A DNA stretch of 64,000 nucleotides from Bacteroidota bacterium (GCA_029570835.1 JAKPTX010000205.1:1-64000), one strand, 5' to 3'. Counted from the first letter of the stretch, positions 8,857-19,113 are shown. Notes: a model not told the origin generated them from the sequence alone. A program made the numbers and translations.

Positions 8857-10644
8857 TTAATCCAACTTGAGAACTGCCAGGAAAGCAGATTGTGGTACTT
8901 CTACGTTACCAATCTGTCTCATTTTCTTCTTTCCTTTCTTTTGCTTTTCAAGGAGTTTCCGCTTTCTACTAATATCCCCACCATAACACTTAGCTGTTAC
9001 GTCTTTACGTAACGCCTTGATAGTTTCACGGGCAATAATTTTGGATCCAATCGCTGCCTGGATTGCTATATCAAACTGTTGACGTGGAATCAACTCTTTC
9101 AACTTTTCACAAATCTTACGTCCAAATGGGTATGCATTATCTACGTGAGTTAGCGAAGATAACGCATCTACCGAATCTCCATTCAACAGAATATCCAATT
9201 TGACTAGTTTGGCAGGCTTATAGTCGGTAATATGGTAGTCGAAAGAAGCATATCCTCTGGAGATACTTTTCAGCTTATCGTAAAAGTCAAAAACAATCTC
9301 GCCTAGGGGAAGATCAAAACCCATCTCAATCCTGTTAGACGCAATATAAACCTGATTCACAAGGGTTCCTCTCTTATCCAGACAGAGCTTCATAATCGGT
9401 CCGATATAATCGGCTTTACTGATAATTTGTGCTCTAATGTAAGGTTCTTCTACAAAATCGATCTCACTCGGATTGGGCATTCCGGAAGGATTATGCACCT
9501 CTATCACCTCTCTTTTAGTTGTGTGTACTCTGTAAGAAACGTTGGGAACTGTAGCAATTACATCCATATCAAACTCTCTGTCCAGACGTTCCTGCACAAT
9601 CTCCATGTGTAACAATCCTAAAAATCCGCAACGAAAACCAAATCCCAACGCTGCTGAAGATTCAGGTTCAAAAGTAAGCGAAGCATCATTCAACTGTAAT
9701 TTTTCCAAAGAGGCTCTTAACTCCTCATAATCATCCGCATCAACAGGATAGACTCCCGCAAAAAGCATCGGTTTTACATCCTCAAAGCCGGCTACTGCCT
9801 CGGCACAAGGACGTTCTACATGTGTGATGGTATCTCCTACTTTAACCTCCGCTGAGGTTTTAATACCGGATATGATATAACCTACCATTCCGGCTGAAAG
9901 TACCGGTGTGGGTTCCATTTTCATTCTTAAAACACCTATCTCATCCGCGTGATACTCTTTATTGTTTGAGAAAAATTTTACAAAATCATTTTTCTTGATC
10001 GTGCCATTTAAAATTCTAAAGTAGGAGATCACCCCTCTGTAGGAATTATAAACGGAGTCAAATATCAATGCTTGTAGTGGAGCTTCCGGATCTCCTTTGG
10101 GAGCGGGAACTTTCTGAATAATCGCCGCCAAAATCTCCTCAACTCCCTCTCCTGTTTTACCGCTGGCCTCAAAAATATCATCTCTGTCGCAACCCAATAA
10201 ATCCACTATCTGATCTTTAACCTCTTCAGGCATTGCAGAAGGCATATCCATTTTATTTAGTACCGGGATAATTTCAAGATCGTGATCGATAGCTAAATAC
10301 AGATTGGAAATGGTCTGTGCCTGAACCCCTTGAGTAGCATCAACCAGGAGTAAAGCACCTTCACAAGCAGCAATAGAACGAGAAACTTCGTAAGAAAAGT
10401 CAACGTGCCCCGGAGTGTCGATCAAGTTCAATATGTACTTCTCGCCTTTATACTCATAATCCATCCGTACAGCATGACTTTTAATTGTAATGCCCCTTTC
10501 TCTCTCCAGATCCATACTATCCAGCATTTGATCCTGGAAGTCCCGATCAGAGACATTACCGGTAAGCTGTAGCAAACGATCTGCCAAAGTACTCTTACCG
10601 TGGTCAATATGAGCAATAATACAAAAGTTTCTAATATTCTTCAT
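8857..10644 (-). CDS. lepA: Elongation factor 4 (LepA)
   Basis: Ribosome-associated GTPase that back-translocates or rescues stalled ribosomes. At 595 aa it is full-length. The G-domain motifs AHIDHGKST (about residue 11), DTPGH (77) and NKMD (131) are present. The characteristic LepA C-terminal domain ends with [26 protein letters not shown]. It lies 75 nt downstream of the TlpA-like gene on the same strand and no convincing promoter is seen between them, so cotranscription is likely. Confidence 0.97.
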   Translation of the reverse strand: MKNIRNFCIIAHIDHGKSTLADRLLQLTGNVSDRDFQDQMLDSMDLERERGITIKSHAVRMDYEYKGEKYILNLIDTPGHVDFSYEVSRSIAACEGALLLVDATQGVQAQTISNLYLAIDHDLEIIPVLNKMDMPSAMPEEVKDQIVDLLGCDRDDIFEASGKTGEGVEEILAAIIQKVPAPKGDPEAPLQALIFDSVYNSYRGVISYFRILNGTIKKNDFVKFFSNNKEYHADEIGVLRMKMEPTPVLSAGMVGYIISGIKTSAEVKVGDTITHVERPCAEAVAGFEDVKPMLFAGVYPVDADDYEELRASLEKLQLNDASLTFEPESSAALGFGFRCGFLGLLHMEIVQERLDREFDMDVIATVPNVSYRVHTTKREVIEVHNPSGMPNPSEIDFVEEPYIRAQIISKADYIGPIMKLCLDKRGTLVNQVYIASNRIEMGFDLPLGEIVFDFYDKLKSISRGYASFDYHITDYKPAKLVKLDILLNGDSVDALSSLTHVDNAYPFGRKICEKLKELIPRQQFDIAIQAAIGSKIIARETIKALRKDVTAKCYGGDISRKRKLLEKQKKGKKKMRQIGNVEVPQSAFLAVLKLD

Positions 10645-10719
10645 TTATTTTTCCTAATATTCTTTTTATAATTTTAATCAATACTTGATTAATTCTTAAC
10701 TCCCTTTCTCCCTCTCAGT

Positions 10720-12420
10720 CTATTCTCCCAATAACTGTTTCAGCGCATTTACCAACGCTTCACCCCTTAGGTTTTTAGCTACTATTCTACCATCCTTTCC
10801 AATCAAAAAGGTAGATGGAATGGAGGTAACACCATAAACAGCAGCAGCCTCGGAAGACCAATATTTCAGATCACTGACATGAGAAGGCCATACCAATCCG
10901 TCATCTTGAATCCCTTTTAACCAAGCTTCTTTAGTTCGATCCAATGAAACACTATACACATCAAATCCTTTATCTTTGTATTGATGGTATGCTTTTACCA
11001 CGTTGGGATTCTCCATTCGGCAAGGTCTACACCAAGATGCCCAGAAGTCTAATAACACTACTTTCCCTCTTAAATCGGACAGCTTAATAATTTTACCATC
11101 CGGATTTGGAAATGCCAAATCCGGAGCCATAGAGCCAATATTGGTACTGTTTTTAGGTGAAGTTTCGGCTTTGTATCTTTCAGCAACCAATGGATTATCA
11201 GGATATTTTGCATAGAGCGCATGAGCCACTTGTTGATGTAAATCGGGGAACTGCTCTCTCTTATAGATATCTACAAACATCAAAACCGCCAAATCATCTT
11301 TATGATCCACCAGTTGTTGCAAAATAGCCTGATTCACTTTTTCAGTCTCTTTATTATACGCATTTTGGTACACTTGAATTACCTGTTTTACTTTCTCCTG
11401 TGAGTTCGCCTTAAACGTTTCGGCTGCCTGGTTTGTATTGGCTATTTCTTTTATATATTGATTTTCACTATTTTGGGGAATCGGGTAATTTTGCAGCACC
11501 CGGAACAACTCCTCGCCCATACTTTTCTTCACTTTACTCTGCGATAAATACTCTCCATACACCAAAGAGTCGCGCTTAGCATTGATCTTTTTTACCTCTG
11601 CCATCAATGTTCCCAAACCTGACACTGCAATTTGATGTCTTTCATTGATTTTATCCAAATAGCTCTGCTTAAATTGTTGATAAAACTCTTGTGCTGCCTG
11701 AGGCACATCTTTACTAAAGTCATAATATTTAGGAGCATTTACCAAATAGTTTGCCAATGGAGTATAATCTCTCTCCATCTGTTTGGTATAAGTAATCACT
11801 TGAGAAATAAAATGATCAATATTTTTTGACTTTAAGTATTCTTTTTGGGATTGTAAAGAGACAAAGTTTAGCAATGTATCGTAGATACGATATAAATGAG
11901 TAATATGTTGATCTACATCATTATTGGTTTGATGGAATTGGTGCAAATCCTGGAAAAACTGATTGTAATAAAGTTGCTCTTTATCCTGTTGAAGCGCGAC
12001 ATTGATACTATCCATTATCTTTCTATTACTCGCCAGAAGATCTGCTGTTCCTTTGACAAAACTCATTGAAGGAGAACCGCTTACTGAAACAATCGATTGT
12101 AAATTATGTGCATCGAAAGCAATTCTAATTTGATCTCCGGGATGCAATACCATCAGAAAGAAATCCTTTTCTGAAAATTCCAATTTAAAAATATCGGATC
12201 TCGTAATATTGGTAGATGTGAGTATAAACGTACCCTGTTCAGTAATGGTAGCTTTACCGTAGTCTGAAGGAGTATCAGCCTTATATGCTAACTTTAAAAC
12301 AACTTCTTCAAATTGATTATTCAAAATCGTTCCCTGAACTTTAGTCTCTTTTTGAGAAAAGAGAACAAAGTGAGTCACAATCAAAATAAGCCCTATAATA
12401 CTTTCTTTCATTAGTTTCAT
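10720..12420 (-). CDS. TlpA-family thiol:disulfide oxidoreductase with N-terminal DUF4369-like domain
   Basis: Exported protein of 566 aa. The first ~23 residues are a signal peptide (ending VLFSQ). Residues about 25-135 resemble the beta-rich DUF4369 domain common in Bacteroidetes. A long helical middle follows, and the C-terminal ~140 aa form a thioredoxin fold with the redox motif WASWCRPC followed by MENP. It probably reduces or isomerises disulfides of envelope proteins, or supports cytochrome maturation; which one cannot be told. Two close in-frame ATGs (12420 and 12411) are possible starts. The gene has its own promoter and lepA follows it. Confidence 0.85.
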   Translation of the reverse strand: MKLMKESIIGLILIVTHFVLFSQKETKVQGTILNNQFEEVVLKLAYKADTPSDYGKATITEQGTFILTSTNITRSDIFKLEFSEKDFFLMVLHPGDQIRIAFDAHNLQSIVSVSGSPSMSFVKGTADLLASNRKIMDSINVALQQDKEQLYYNQFFQDLHQFHQTNNDVDQHITHLYRIYDTLLNFVSLQSQKEYLKSKNIDHFISQVITYTKQMERDYTPLANYLVNAPKYYDFSKDVPQAAQEFYQQFKQSYLDKINERHQIAVSGLGTLMAEVKKINAKRDSLVYGEYLSQSKVKKSMGEELFRVLQNYPIPQNSENQYIKEIANTNQAAETFKANSQEKVKQVIQVYQNAYNKETEKVNQAILQQLVDHKDDLAVLMFVDIYKREQFPDLHQQVAHALYAKYPDNPLVAERYKAETSPKNSTNIGSMAPDLAFPNPDGKIIKLSDLRGKVVLLDFWASWCRPCRMENPNVVKAYHQYKDKGFDVYSVSLDRTKEAWLKGIQDDGLVWPSHVSDLKYWSSEAAAVYGVTSIPSTFLIGKDGRIVAKNLRGEALVNALKQLLGE

Positions 12421-12448
12421 ATTTCTCTATAGTTTAAATTCGAAGCTG

Positions 12449-12456
12449 CAAAATTA
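12449..12456 (-). promoter_or_regulatory. -7 box of the tlpA-like/lepA promoter
   Basis: On the minus strand this reads TAATTTTGC, about 28 nt upstream of the start codon. Confidence 0.55.
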
Positions 12457-12610
12457 CTATTTTTTTCTGTCTTGTTGATAAGTTTAATAGATCTTATTTC
12501 ATGATGATAATAAATTTAATATCAACAGTATAGAATAATATTTTGAAATTTCTATTGTTAACAACTCTCAATTTGTCAAAAAAACTGTTTCATATTAACT
12601 AAAAATGTAT

Positions 12611-12618
12611 TATTTTTG
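12611..12618 (+). promoter_or_regulatory. -7 box of the dnaB promoter
   Basis: TATTTTTG is 37 nt upstream of the dnaB ATG. It lacks the following C seen in most boxes of this window. Confidence 0.45.
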
Positions 12619-12655
12619 ATCTTTCAAACAGATAACGATTTTTTACACGTAATTT

Positions 12656-14203
12656 ATGGCAAACGAAAACTTTATGGTTAAAAAGACCTCTGCTACTCCT
12701 GCATTGAACACCCTGGAATCAGTGATGGGATTCACCGGGAAGTTAACTCCTCAAGCTATCGATTTTGAGATGGCTGTTTTGGGAGCAATCATGATTCAAG
12801 CGGACGCAGTAGGAGAAGTGATTGATTTGTTAACCCCTGAAATGTTTTATCAGGAATCACACCAGTTAATATTCAGAGCATTCCGGGAACTATTTAAAGA
12901 TTCTAAACCGATCGACTTACTCACAACGACCAATCATCTTAGACAAAATAAACAGCTTGATGCCATTGGAGGACCTGCCTATTTAGCATCATTAACGCAG
13001 CGTATAGCTTCATCTGCTAACATTGAGTATCACGCCAGAATCGTGATGGAGAAATATGTTTTACGTTCTCTGATTACAACATGTAATGAAATTATCAAAG
13101 ATGCGTACGACGATTCTACCGATGTACTTTCCCTTTTAGATCGGGCAGAAACCGACCTTTTCGGAATTATAGAACAAAACTTCAAACGCGAGAGCAAAGA
13201 ACTTCCTGAAGTTGTAAGTAAAGCAATTGAAGAGTTAATAGAGATGAGAAACAGCGATGTGGCAGTCCATGGAGTTCCAACCGGAATTCGTGCCATTGAC
13301 GAAAAAATCGGAGGTTGGCAAAAATCGGATTTAATTATTATCGCAGCTCGTCCGGGGATGGGTAAAACCTCATTTGTGCTTTCAATAGCCCGCAATGCAG
13401 CCGTAGATTTTAAGAAAAATGTAGCTTTCTTCTCTTTGGAGATGTCAGCAACTCAAATTGTACACCGACTCTTCTCCATAGAAAGCGGTATCGATTCTGA
13501 AAAAATCTCCAAGGGAAGATTGGATGACGTGGAGTGGACCCAACTCACCAACAAGATTGGACACCTCAGCAATGCCAACTTAGTTATTGACGACACTCCC
13601 GCCCTTTCCGTTTTTGACTTAAGAGCCAAGTGCCGAAGATTGAAACAGCAAAAAAATATTGAACTGATTATTGTCGATTACCTTCAATTAATGCAGGCAA
13701 CCGGAGATAATGAGAAAAATAAGGGAAATCGTGAGCAGGAGATCAGTTTTATCTCCAGATCTCTCAAAGCTTTAGCAAAAGAGCTCAATGTACCTGTGAT
13801 TGCTCTTTCTCAAATGTCCAGAGCCGTTGAAACAAGAAGTAGTTCCACGAAAAGACCACAACTTTCCGACCTTCGTGAATCGGGATCCATCGAGCAAGAT
13901 GCCGATATGGTACTTTTTATTTACAGACCCGAATATTATAGGTTTGAACTCTTCGAAGATCAGACTCCATCTCAAGGAAAGGCTGATATTATGTTTGAAA
14001 AAAACAGACACGGTTCCACAGGAAATATTAGAGTCCGTTTTGAAAGCAAATACACTAAATTCTCCGATATAGACTATAGTGATATGAAGAGCGATGACAA
14101 CATCACTCCAAACACCGGCTTTGACACTTTTGAATCTAAAATGAACCACTACAGTAATGAGCCATCCTCTGATGAGGATGCTGGAGACGGACTTCCTTAT
14201 TAG
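12656..14203 (+). CDS. dnaB: Replicative DNA helicase DnaB
   Basis: Hexameric 5'-3' helicase that unwinds DNA at the replication fork. The N-terminal primase-interaction domain begins at TPQAIDFEMAVLGAIM (about residues 32-47). The RecA-like C-terminal domain carries Walker A ARPGMGKTS (about 227-235), the Walker B region LIIVDYLQLM and the sensor/arginine-finger region DLRESGSIEQDADMVLF. At 515 aa without an intein it is of normal length. It converges on hutI with only 16 nt between the stops and no obvious terminator hairpin. Confidence 0.97.
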   Translation: MANENFMVKKTSATPALNTLESVMGFTGKLTPQAIDFEMAVLGAIMIQADAVGEVIDLLTPEMFYQESHQLIFRAFRELFKDSKPIDLLTTTNHLRQNKQLDAIGGPAYLASLTQRIASSANIEYHARIVMEKYVLRSLITTCNEIIKDAYDDSTDVLSLLDRAETDLFGIIEQNFKRESKELPEVVSKAIEELIEMRNSDVAVHGVPTGIRAIDEKIGGWQKSDLIIIAARPGMGKTSFVLSIARNAAVDFKKNVAFFSLEMSATQIVHRLFSIESGIDSEKISKGRLDDVEWTQLTNKIGHLSNANLVIDDTPALSVFDLRAKCRRLKQQKNIELIIVDYLQLMQATGDNEKNKGNREQEISFISRSLKALAKELNVPVIALSQMSRAVETRSSSTKRPQLSDLRESGSIEQDADMVLFIYRPEYYRFELFEDQTPSQGKADIMFEKNRHGSTGNIRVRFESKYTKFSDIDYSDMKSDDNITPNTGFDTFESKMNHYSNEPSSDEDAGDGLPY

Positions 14204-14219
14204 GAGATCCCATCTACAA

Positions 14220-15476
14220 TTATGCCAATCTTTTTCCTCTCAGAAAAGCTTGTTCAACCTTATTAGAACCAAAAGAATAGGGCATAAACTCAATATTGGG
14301 TATCGGTTTTGTAATATAAAAATTGGCTATTTTCCCTTTTGCAATGGAGCCTGCAACATCTTGAACATCCATAGCATAAGCTGTGTTGAGTGTGGTTGCA
14401 TTGATTGCCTCTTCCGGAATCATTTTATACTTTATGGAACCCATGGAGAGTACCAATTGCATATTTCCGGATGGTGAGGAACCCGGATTGTAATCGGAAG
14501 CCAGTGCAATAGGTAATCCTGCGTCAATCATTTTACGTACCGGACCGTAAACCATTCCGAGAAAGAAAGCAGCTCCCGGTAAAAAAGTCGGCATCGTTTC
14601 AGAATTTAACAACACTTCAATCTCTTCATCCCCTGTGTACTCAAGATGATCAACAGAAAGTGCATTATATTTTACTCCAACTTGAATTCCTCCGGAATAA
14701 TCCAACTCATTAGCGTGAATTTTAGGTCTCATACCATACTTGATTCCTTGCATTAATATCCTTTCTGTCTCCTCAGGTGTGAAGAAGCCCTTATCACAAA
14801 AAACATCGATAAAATCAGCCAATCCTTCTGCTGCCACCATCGGAATCATCTCATTGATAATCATATCTACATATTCTGTTTGTCTGCCTTTATATTCCAA
14901 AGGAACCGCATGAGCTCCCAAAAAGTTCGATTTAATAATAAAGGGGGTTTCCTCTTGCAATCTGCGAATCACACGCAACATCTTCAACTCCGTTTCAGTA
15001 GTCAGACCATAACCACTTTTAATCTCAACAGCACCTGTACCGAAAGAACCCATTTCCATCAATCTGTCGTAGGCAGTATCGAAGAGTTCTTGCTCGGTAG
15101 CCTCAGCTAATAAACGGGCAGTATTGTTAATCCCTCCCCCTCTTTTTGCTATCTCCTCATAAGATAACCCCTTAATCTTATCTATATATTCAATCTCTCT
15201 GCTTCCAGCATACACAATATGAGTATGCGAGTCGCAAAATGATGGAAAAACCATCTTTCCGGTGGCATCTATAATCTCGACCTGCTCCTGAACCTGATTC
15301 AGAGTCGCTTTAGTCAATTGCTTCATAGGGCCAAAATCAACGATTTTCTCCCCTCCAGTCAATAAAAAAGCATCATCAATAGTTTCCAAATGAGCCATCT
15401 CTTTACCTGCCCGATAAGCTACAGGTTCATACTCCACCTGAACTAATTTCTTAATGTTTTTAATCAATAAAGCCAT
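14220..15476 (-). CDS. hutI: Imidazolonepropionase
   Basis: Third step of histidine degradation: hydrolysis of 4-imidazolone-5-propionate to N-formimino-L-glutamate. The amidohydrolase metal motif SHTHIVYAG is at about 72-80. Further ligand regions are IHANELDYSGG and VDHLEYTGDEE, and the C-terminal ASDYNPGSSPS is typical of HutI. At 418 aa it is full-length. No hutH, hutU or formiminotransferase gene lies next to it; the ammonia-lyase at 56.6 kb belongs to a different pathway. It is divergent from the TPR gene, and the two promoters share a ~90-nt region. Confidence 0.95.
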   Translation of the reverse strand: MALLIKNIKKLVQVEYEPVAYRAGKEMAHLETIDDAFLLTGGEKIVDFGPMKQLTKATLNQVQEQVEIIDATGKMVFPSFCDSHTHIVYAGSREIEYIDKIKGLSYEEIAKRGGGINNTARLLAEATEQELFDTAYDRLMEMGSFGTGAVEIKSGYGLTTETELKMLRVIRRLQEETPFIIKSNFLGAHAVPLEYKGRQTEYVDMIINEMIPMVAAEGLADFIDVFCDKGFFTPEETERILMQGIKYGMRPKIHANELDYSGGIQVGVKYNALSVDHLEYTGDEEIEVLLNSETMPTFLPGAAFFLGMVYGPVRKMIDAGLPIALASDYNPGSSPSGNMQLVLSMGSIKYKMIPEEAINATTLNTAYAMDVQDVAGSIAKGKIANFYITKPIPNIEFMPYSFGSNKVEQAFLRGKRLA

Positions 15477-15516
15477 AGTTAGTATATATTTTTAAAAATA
15501 GATTAACAATAACCTG

Positions 15517-15524
15517 CAAAGATA
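15517..15524 (-). promoter_or_regulatory. -7 box of the hutI promoter
   Basis: Minus-strand TATCTTTGC, 41 nt upstream of the hutI ATG. It is only 13 nt from the divergent TPR-gene box, so the two promoters may compete. Confidence 0.6.
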
Positions 15525-15537
15525 CAAGATTTTTTTA

Positions 15538-15545
15538 TATATTTG
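15538..15545 (+). promoter_or_regulatory. -7 box of the TPR gene promoter
   Basis: TATATTTGC ends 19 nt before the ATG of the TPR gene and is back-to-back with the hutI promoter. Confidence 0.6.
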
Positions 15546-15564
15546 CAGCCCAGTAAAACAGACT

Positions 15565-16992
15565 ATGAAACACTTTGAAGACGCTGATATACAACTGATT
15601 AACGATTTCAAGACAGCCTCGGAAAGCAATATAGATATAGAATTCACTATTGAAGAGTTTGAAATTATTTCTCTTTATTTTTTCCCAGAAAATGAGCCGA
15701 ATGAGTTTAAGGCATCTTTTTATCTTAAAAGGGCCATTGATCAATCTATAAAACTTTATCCGGAATATTTAACTTTCAGATTAAATTTAGTGAGATATTA
15801 TCTTTTGAGTCAAAAATTTGATCTGGCTGAAAAAGAGATTGAATTAATAGAACAGGAGTTCTATCAAACTTCCGATCTTTATCTTGAAAAAGCAAACCTC
15901 TACGCATTATTGGAACGCGATAGTGAGATTTTTCCTTTAATTCAAAAAGCTTATGCATTGGATCCGGAAGATCCTAAAGTGCATTTTGCCTTCACATATG
16001 AATATCTCAAACAACATAATCCCGAACAAGCTCTTAAACACCTTATCATTGTTTTAGAACATGATATTGATTTTGGAGAATACTTGAGTGGCGTTGTGGA
16101 TCTTTTTGCATTAGAAAAACGCCTCGATGAAGGGATTATATTTTTTAAGGAATTGTCGGATCATTTTCCGCTTTTGCCTGAATCCTGGATCAATTTAGCT
16201 ACGCTTTACCAGCATAATAAAGCGCACGAAGAAGCGATTGATGCACTGCAATTTGCATTAGTTTGTGATGATCAAATTGGAGAAACCTACTACCGTTTGG
16301 GAAATTGTTATCAAAACACCGGCAGATTTGAAGAAGCAATCGAACACTACTTAAAAGCAATTGAGCTCTTTTCTAAACCGGAGTTTGAGGTCTTTGCTCC
16401 TCACATTGATTTGGCTACATGTTATGATGAAACAGGAGAATATGCCAAAGCCATAGAGTACGCCAAGTATATGGTAAATAATGGTTTTGCTCACCACTAT
16501 GCAGTGCCTTATATTATTGAACTCTATCTTAAATTGGGAGATATCGAAAATGGGGTTGCCTTTATTGAAAAGCATATCGGCACCTTCCCTTTCAATTCTG
16601 AGTTCATTTTTACCATGCTTGAGTTTTACAACAAGGATGAAATGGTTCAAGAGATGATTCGACTTATTGAAGTGGGCATCAAAGACCCGGAACTGCTCAT
16701 TCCCCTTATAGATGGGATTGGAAATATTCTCTTAGAAGATGAATTGTATCATGTAGGGGAAACCCTTTTTGCACACTTTGATAAAAAGTTACCGATTGAG
16801 AATAAATCAGATATGTTCCTGTACTACTATGCTGCCTTCCTGCTCCTAAATCACAACATGGATGTCGGTTATCAAATCCTTGAAGATGCACTGCTGACTC
16901 ATTATGAACAATTTCCTCAATTTTTAGCTATTTCAGATGACTTTGTTTTAGACCCGAAAATTACATCATTAATCCAACAATATAAGCCTTAA
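15565..16992 (+). CDS. Tetratricopeptide repeat protein
   Basis: Cytoplasmic protein of 475 aa with no signal peptide, built of helical repeats. Clear TPR units include AHEEAIDALQFALVCDD and GETYYRLGNCYQNTGRFEEAIEHYLKAI, and others fill most of residues 50-330. TPR proteins are scaffolds for protein-protein contact; the partner is unknown. The stop overlaps the DedA start by one base (TAATG), so the two are translationally coupled. A role alongside the membrane protein is therefore possible. Confidence 0.85.
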   Translation: MKHFEDADIQLINDFKTASESNIDIEFTIEEFEIISLYFFPENEPNEFKASFYLKRAIDQSIKLYPEYLTFRLNLVRYYLLSQKFDLAEKEIELIEQEFYQTSDLYLEKANLYALLERDSEIFPLIQKAYALDPEDPKVHFAFTYEYLKQHNPEQALKHLIIVLEHDIDFGEYLSGVVDLFALEKRLDEGIIFFKELSDHFPLLPESWINLATLYQHNKAHEEAIDALQFALVCDDQIGETYYRLGNCYQNTGRFEEAIEHYLKAIELFSKPEFEVFAPHIDLATCYDETGEYAKAIEYAKYMVNNGFAHHYAVPYIIELYLKLGDIENGVAFIEKHIGTFPFNSEFIFTMLEFYNKDEMVQEMIRLIEVGIKDPELLIPLIDGIGNILLEDELYHVGETLFAHFDKKLPIENKSDMFLYYYAAFLLLNHNMDVGYQILEDALLTHYEQFPQFLAISDDFVLDPKITSLIQQYKP

Positions 16993-17726
16993 TGAAAAGA
17001 GTATTTCTTATTTTATCGCTCGTTGCGCTCTGCACCGTCACACTCGCTGAAAATCAAACCACACCTCAAGATACAACAAAAAAATCGTTGACCATGCGAT
17101 TGGTCGGAACCTATCTCGATAATCTGAATTATGGAACTATCACGCTCTTTATGACCATCGAAAGTTCCTTTATTCCATTTCCATCAGAAATCGTAGTTCC
17201 ACCGGCTGCGTATGGAGCTTGTGATCCCGATAATCCACATCTATATCTTACTGACAATAAGTGGATTAACATGTCTGTAGTTGTACTCTTTGCTACTTTG
17301 GGAGCGATTCTGGGAGCTTTGATTAACTATTTTTTAGCGCTCTTTTTGGGCAGACCAATTGTTTACTGGTTTGTTGAAACCCGTTTAGGGAAAATGTTCC
17401 TGCTTAGCAAAGAGGGAGTGATCAAAGCAGAAAACTATTTTGTAAAAAATGGTAATATTTCCACTTTTATTGGACGTTTAATTCCAGGCATTCGCCAATT
17501 GATATCTATTCCTGCCGGTTTGGCGAAGATGAAAATGCTACCTTTTCTCCTTTATACTACTTTGGGAGCTTTCATCTGGAATTGCATCTTAGCTATTGTA
17601 GGCTATGTTGCTCATGGTCAACAAGATTTGATCAAAAAATATGCTCACGAACTATCCATTATCCTGTTAGGATTGGGAGTTCTCTTTGTTATCTATTTGA
17701 TTTACAAAGGAATTAGAAAGAAGTAG
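16992..17726 (+). CDS. DedA/VTT family membrane protein
   Basis: Inner-membrane protein of 244 aa of the DedA (SNARE-associated/VTT) family, thought to translocate undecaprenyl phosphate or phospholipids. The motif GRLIPGIRQLISIPAGLAKM, with the conserved F/G-R-x-x-P-G-x-R, is at about 160-180, and ESSFIPFPSEIVVPPA near 55 is the second family hallmark. Unusually it has a signal-peptide-like N-terminus (about 20 aa) and a polar linker before the first core helix. Its last 14 bases overlap the 3' end of aroE on the other strand. Confidence 0.88.
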   Translation: MKRVFLILSLVALCTVTLAENQTTPQDTTKKSLTMRLVGTYLDNLNYGTITLFMTIESSFIPFPSEIVVPPAAYGACDPDNPHLYLTDNKWINMSVVVLFATLGAILGALINYFLALFLGRPIVYWFVETRLGKMFLLSKEGVIKAENYFVKNGNISTFIGRLIPGIRQLISIPAGLAKMKMLPFLLYTTLGAFIWNCILAIVGYVAHGQQDLIKKYAHELSIILLGLGVLFVIYLIYKGIRKK

Positions 17727-18480
17727 CACTGAAAATTTTCCAACTCTCCTCCGCCTGTACTTCCAGCATCAGCAGTCCGTTTTGGGTGATTGCCCCGACT
17801 TCTCTGCCTTTACGCAGAAAGAGGGATTCTTTCGGATTGTAAACCAAATCTATTAGGGTATGATTTGATGTAATCTGCTGAGTATCAATGGGTATCATTT
17901 GCTCAACGATAGGGAATGTGCCCACCGGTGTACAATGCACCAAGAGATCATACTCTTCCATCCCCCCTTTATTTATTAATTCATAAGTCAAAAAACCCAA
18001 ATCGGGATTACGGGAGACAAAATGATACTCAATGCCTTGTTGAGCCAACACAAATGCTACCATTTTAGCGGAACCGCCGGTACCGAAAATGAGTGCCCGA
18101 TGAAAAGGGACTTCCTTGCGCTTCTTCACAGCATCCAGGGTGGCAGCAAAACCGATATGATCCGTGTTATAACCTCGCATTTGAAAGTGATTCCTGGTAC
18201 GAACCACCTTTACCACATTAACAGCACCAATCTGCGCTGCCAACGGATCGATCCAGTCCAAATAAGGAATAATCTGCTCTTTATAAGGAAATGTAACATT
18301 AAAACCTTCTAAATTTGGATACTCCTTAAGGCACTCCCATATCTCCTCAATCCGTTTCAGTTCACATGCATCGTACTGATAATCAGTTATTTTTTCTTTT
18401 TTAAATTTATTATAAAAAAAGGGGGAAGAAAAGGAGTGGCTCAACGATACTCCAATGAGAAATAGCTGTTTCTTACTCAT
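17713..18480 (-). CDS. aroE: Shikimate dehydrogenase
   Basis: NADPH-dependent reduction of 3-dehydroshikimate to shikimate in aromatic amino acid synthesis. The substrate-binding motif SLSHSFSSPF is at residues 13-22. The catalytic Lys is in FNVTFPYKEQ (about 60-69), and the Rossmann segment FGTGGSAKMV is near 130. At 255 aa it is slightly short of the E. coli enzyme but complete. It lies 5 nt downstream of the DUF721 gene, forming a two-gene operon. The C-terminus overlaps the end of the convergent DedA gene. Confidence 0.93.
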   Translation of the reverse strand: MSKKQLFLIGVSLSHSFSSPFFYNKFKKEKITDYQYDACELKRIEEIWECLKEYPNLEGFNVTFPYKEQIIPYLDWIDPLAAQIGAVNVVKVVRTRNHFQMRGYNTDHIGFAATLDAVKKRKEVPFHRALIFGTGGSAKMVAFVLAQQGIEYHFVSRNPDLGFLTYELINKGGMEEYDLLVHCTPVGTFPIVEQMIPIDTQQITSNHTLIDLVYNPKESLFLRKGREVGAITQNGLLMLEVQAEESWKIFSATSF

Positions 18481-18485
18481 GGCTA

Positions 18486-18767
18486 CTATCTGATGTTCAA
18501 ATCTTTAATTGTCGGAGCTCCCAGCTTATCGTTCAGCTTTTCTATGATCTCCGATTTCCTACCATTCAATTCAAAACGAAGTGCACTATTTTTTACAAAA
18601 ACAGTCAATACTCCCTTTGAAACACTCACTTTGTGTGTATATCTGCTGATCAAATTCCCTACCACATCAGGCCAAATTTCCACCGCCTGCTGCTCCAAAA
18701 AGAGCTGCTGCTTCCCGTGTTGAGCGAGAATTTCCCGAATTACATCACCAATCATTACTGTGCTCAT
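18486..18767 (-). CDS. DUF721 (DciA-like) small protein
   Basis: 93-aa protein of the DUF721 family, visible from the N-terminal IGDVIREIL and the central QQAVEIWPDVVGNLISRYTH (W-x-x-V-V-G) followed by GVLTVFVKNSALRFEL. In other bacteria the longer DciA members load the replicative helicase DnaB. This short Bacteroidetes form is the KH-like domain alone, so a helicase-loader role is inference. It leads the operon with aroE. Confidence 0.8.
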   Translation of the reverse strand: MSTVMIGDVIREILAQHGKQQLFLEQQAVEIWPDVVGNLISRYTHKVSVSKGVLTVFVKNSALRFELNGRKSEIIEKLNDKLGAPTIKDLNIR

Positions 18768-18787
18768 AAACGTTCTGTTTTAGATTA

Positions 18788-18795
18788 CAAAGATA
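18788..18795 (-). promoter_or_regulatory. -7 box of the DUF721-aroE operon
   Basis: Minus-strand TATCTTTG, 20 nt upstream of the start codon; followed by T rather than C. Confidence 0.55.
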
Positions 18796-18800
18796 CAAAA

Positions 18801-18951
18801 GATTTCGGATTTCGGATTTCGGACTTTAAAAAAGGCGGAAGGCGGAAGGCGGAGGGCGGAATGATCCAATTACGAATTACGAGTTTACAAGGAAGAAGGT
18901 AGAATGATTTCGGATTTTAAAAAAAGCGGAAGGCGGAATAATTTCGGAATC
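18801..18951. repeat. Composite heptamer arrays (ATTTCGG, AAGGCGG, AATTACG, GAAGGTA)
   Basis: Four different heptamer families sit side by side: ATTTCGG x3 (18801-18823), AAGGCGG/AGGGCGG x4 (18831-18860), AATTACG x2 (18868-18882) and GAAGGTAGAATG. Further ATTTCGG and AGGCGGA units follow up to 18950. This is the most mixed array in the window and fills the gap between the DUF721 promoter and the tRNA-Leu promoter. Confidence 0.85.
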
Positions 18952-19005
18952 AAAAAAATATATAAAAAAAATCAAGATTGTCAACTTTCATATTAAAAAT
19001 AATTG

Positions 19006-19013
19006 TACTTTTG
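19006..19013 (+). promoter_or_regulatory. -7 box of the tRNA-Leu(UAG) gene
   Basis: TACTTTTGC ends 18 nt before the first base of the tRNA. Confidence 0.65.
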
Positions 19014-19030
19014 CAGTTCCAATTTTCCAA

Positions 19031-19112
19031 GCGGATGTGGCGTAATTGGTAGCCGCGCTAGACTTAGGATCTAGTGCCGAGAGGCGTGGGGGTTCGAGTC
19101 CCTTCATCCGCA
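19031..19112 (+). tRNA. tRNA-Leu (anticodon UAG)
   Basis: The acceptor stem pairs GCGGATG with CATCCGC. The anticodon stem CTAGA/TCTAG encloses the loop CTTAGGA (anticodon TAG). The variable arm is extended as in class II tRNAs, and the T-loop GTTCGAGTC is present. CCA is not encoded. A terminator hairpin follows directly. Confidence 0.95.
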
Positions 19113-19113
19113 C